NCBI GenBank assembly: GCA_023715185.1
Contig: JAMCAN010000001.1
Coordinates: forward strand, 1,612,001-1,676,000
Direction: 5' to 3'
DNA length: 64,000 bases
Source: Planococcus sp. MER TA 32b
GTDB lineage: Bacteria > Bacillota > Bacilli > Bacillales_A > Planococcaceae
The notes beneath the pieces were generated by a model, which saw nothing but the letters and a program-made list of their open reading frames with translations, searched no databases and had not been told where the DNA came from. A program made the position numbers and the translations under genes. Shown in pieces: positions 63,081 to 64,000 of the stretch. Within the stretch, counting starts at the first letter, position 1. Each line of letters begins with the position of its first letter.

Positions 63081-63839
63081 TTATTCGGTGTCTTTGCTTT
63101 CATTTTCCATGTTTCGGTTGACCGTTTCATGCAACATTGCAATAAATTCCGAGTTTGCCGGACGATTCTTCAGGTATTCTTCGGTGTAGCCGAAGGTCTG
63201 GGCTATCGCCTTGATATCCCCGCGATTCCACACCAGTTCTATCGCATGGCGTATGGAACGTTCAACGCGTGTGGCTGTCGTATCGAATCTTTCGGCAATC
63301 CCCGGATATAAGGATTTTGTAACTTTATGAATTATGTTCGGGTCTTCCAGCACAAGATTAACAGCTTCTTTTAAATATATATAGCCATTGATATGCGCCG
63401 GAATACCGATTTCTTTGATGACCGCAGTAACGGGATCGTCTTTGACTTCCGGTTCCGCATTTTTTTCTTCCATTATATGTTCAATTTGTAATGCCAGACG
63501 GTCAAGCTCGAAAGGTTTCATGATGAAATAAGAAGCTCCGTTTTGAGCAGCCTGGCTCATTAAGGTATCCTGTCCGAAAGCGGACAGCATGATTACACGG
63601 ACATCTTTGAGCTCATCATCCCCTTTTATGGCATCCAGTACACCAATACCATCGAGGAAAGGCATGATATTATCAAGTAATAATATATCAACTTGCTGCT
63701 TTTTCAGCATTTCAATGCATTCTTTCCCGTTATGGACAACTGCCACCACTTGCATATTCGGCTGCAAATTCAAATATTCAACCATCATATCCGCTAATTG
63801 GCGATTATCATCGGCAATCGCGACGTTTATCTTTTCCAT
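63081..63839 (-). CDS. spo0A: Response regulator Spo0A
   Basis: A 252-residue master regulator. Receiver domain residues 1-125 with phosphoacceptor Asp56 (LLLDNIMP), acidic pocket Asp10/Asp11 and Lys near 108 (MKPFE). The C-terminal DNA-binding domain retains TKSLYPGIAERF, TATRVERSIRHAIE (recognition helix) and NSEFIAM. Nothing indicates inactivation. The ATG follows AGGAGGACGTGGAATT only 34 bp after the recN stop, so the usual spoIVB gene with its intergenic promoters is missing. In non-sporing relatives Spo0A may control stationary-phase genes; this is inference. Confidence 0.96.
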   Translation of the reverse strand: MEKINVAIADDNRQLADMMVEYLNLQPNMQVVAVVHNGKECIEMLKKQQVDILLLDNIMPFLDGIGVLDAIKGDDELKDVRVIMLSAFGQDTLMSQAAQNGASYFIMKPFELDRLALQIEHIMEEKNAEPEVKDDPVTAVIKEIGIPAHINGYIYLKEAVNLVLEDPNIIHKVTKSLYPGIAERFDTTATRVERSIRHAIELVWNRGDIKAIAQTFGYTEEYLKNRPANSEFIAMLHETVNRNMENESKDTE

Positions 63840-63873
63840 AATTCCACGTCCTCCTGTACCTGCTCTTTGGAGT

Positions 63874-64000
63874 TTATCTCATCGCAAGTTTGCGGTCTTT
63901 GGCGAGTTTAAGCAATTCGTCTGCATGCTGCAAAGTCAATTCTGTAATTTCCGCTCCCGAAAGCATCCTGCTCATCTCTTCCGTCCGTTCACGGCCGTCC
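63874..64000 (-). CDS. recN: DNA repair protein RecN (3' end only)
   Basis: The last 41 codons are in the window: RTEEMSRMLSGAEITELTLQHADELLKLA then a short basic end. This is the conserved C-terminus of RecN (SRMLSG-x-E-x-TELT-x-x-HA), an SMC-like double-strand-break repair ATPase. The rest lies beyond the right edge. Confidence 0.85.
   Translation of the reverse strand, partial: DGRERTEEMSRMLSGAEITELTLQHADELLKLAKDRKLAMR

Noticed and set aside
1-64000. tRNA or rRNA genes
   Set aside because: I saw no cloverleaf with TTCGAAT-type arm or rRNA landmarks on either strand; only the T-box mimics tRNA-related sequence.

Overview
The window reads as chromosome from a low-to-mid GC Firmicute, most likely a Planococcaceae member close to Planococcus. 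The basis is gene order and protein resemblance, judged from memory without a search. Gene order follows Bacillus subtilis over two long blocks: citB-yneP-yneQ-yneR-plsY-yneT-parE-parC with the nearby ccdA/ccdC/yneK genes, and spo0A-yqiK-yqzF-bkdR-ptb-bcd-buk-lpdV-bkdAA-bkdAB-bkdB-brxB-yqjA-mce-yqjD-yqjE-polIV-rnz-namA-proI-yqjP. Starts preceded by GGAGG-like sites are common, and TTG starts are frequent. At the right edge spo0A lies only 34 bp after recN, with no spoIVB between them. This fits a non-sporulating or altered-sporulation lineage that kept Spo0A.

Layout. 1-7.5 kb: a YnjBCD-like ABC importer (minus strand), a TVP38/VTT membrane protein, a flavoprotein disulfide reductase fused to DUF1499, and a divergent pair made of a CDP-alcohol phosphatidyltransferase and an NDH-2-like flavoprotein. 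7.5-18.3 kb: a DUF948 stress-type protein, topoisomerase IV (parE-parC), a CoA-binding protein, plsY, small yne genes and aconitase. 18.3-26.8 kb: a DinB-fold protein, an apparently inactive tyrosine recombinase, nicotinamidase, several small membrane proteins, a lytic transglycosylase, MscL, SCO1, a YvrJ/DUF2922/DUF1659 set and a cytochrome-c-maturation-type operon (ccdA, a 48-residue CxxC mini-protein, ccdC). 26.8-35 kb: a BmrCD-type heterodimeric ABC exporter, argGH under a clear ARG box, a DUF3221-like lipoprotein and an MBL-fold hydrolase. 35-45.9 kb: proI behind a proline T-box, namA, a small type I toxin-antitoxin locus with an SOS box, repeat blocks, rnz, DNA polymerase IV, a peptidase, an acyl-CoA carboxyltransferase, methylmalonyl-CoA epimerase, Prli42, an aromatic-acid exporter and bacilliredoxin.

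45.9-61.6 kb is a catabolic region. Branched-chain amino acids are deaminated (bcd), oxidatively decarboxylated (bkdAA-AB-B with lpdV) and either conserved as ATP through acyl-phosphates (ptb, buk) or passed on. mutA-mutB-meaB, together with mce and the carboxyltransferase at 41.7-43.6 kb, would take propionyl-CoA from valine and isoleucine to succinyl-CoA. The regulator BkdR has lost the sigma-54 contact loop sequence (GAFTGA reads GALAGV). No -24/-12 promoter is visible before ptb; instead there is a sigma-A-type promoter and four TTGCA motifs at exact 10-bp spacing, with two more before bkdR itself. This suggests the regulon has switched promoter class.

Three families of dispersed structured repeats occupy the gene-poor stretches. 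Family A (about 120-bp imperfect palindromes, in tandem) begins at the stop codon of the upstream gene at all four loci, in the same orientation. Families B and C occur as a B-C block at two loci, each flanked by two near-copies of one terminator hairpin. The most interesting items are the SOS-box type I toxin/antisense pair, the rewired bkd control region and the two repeat patterns.
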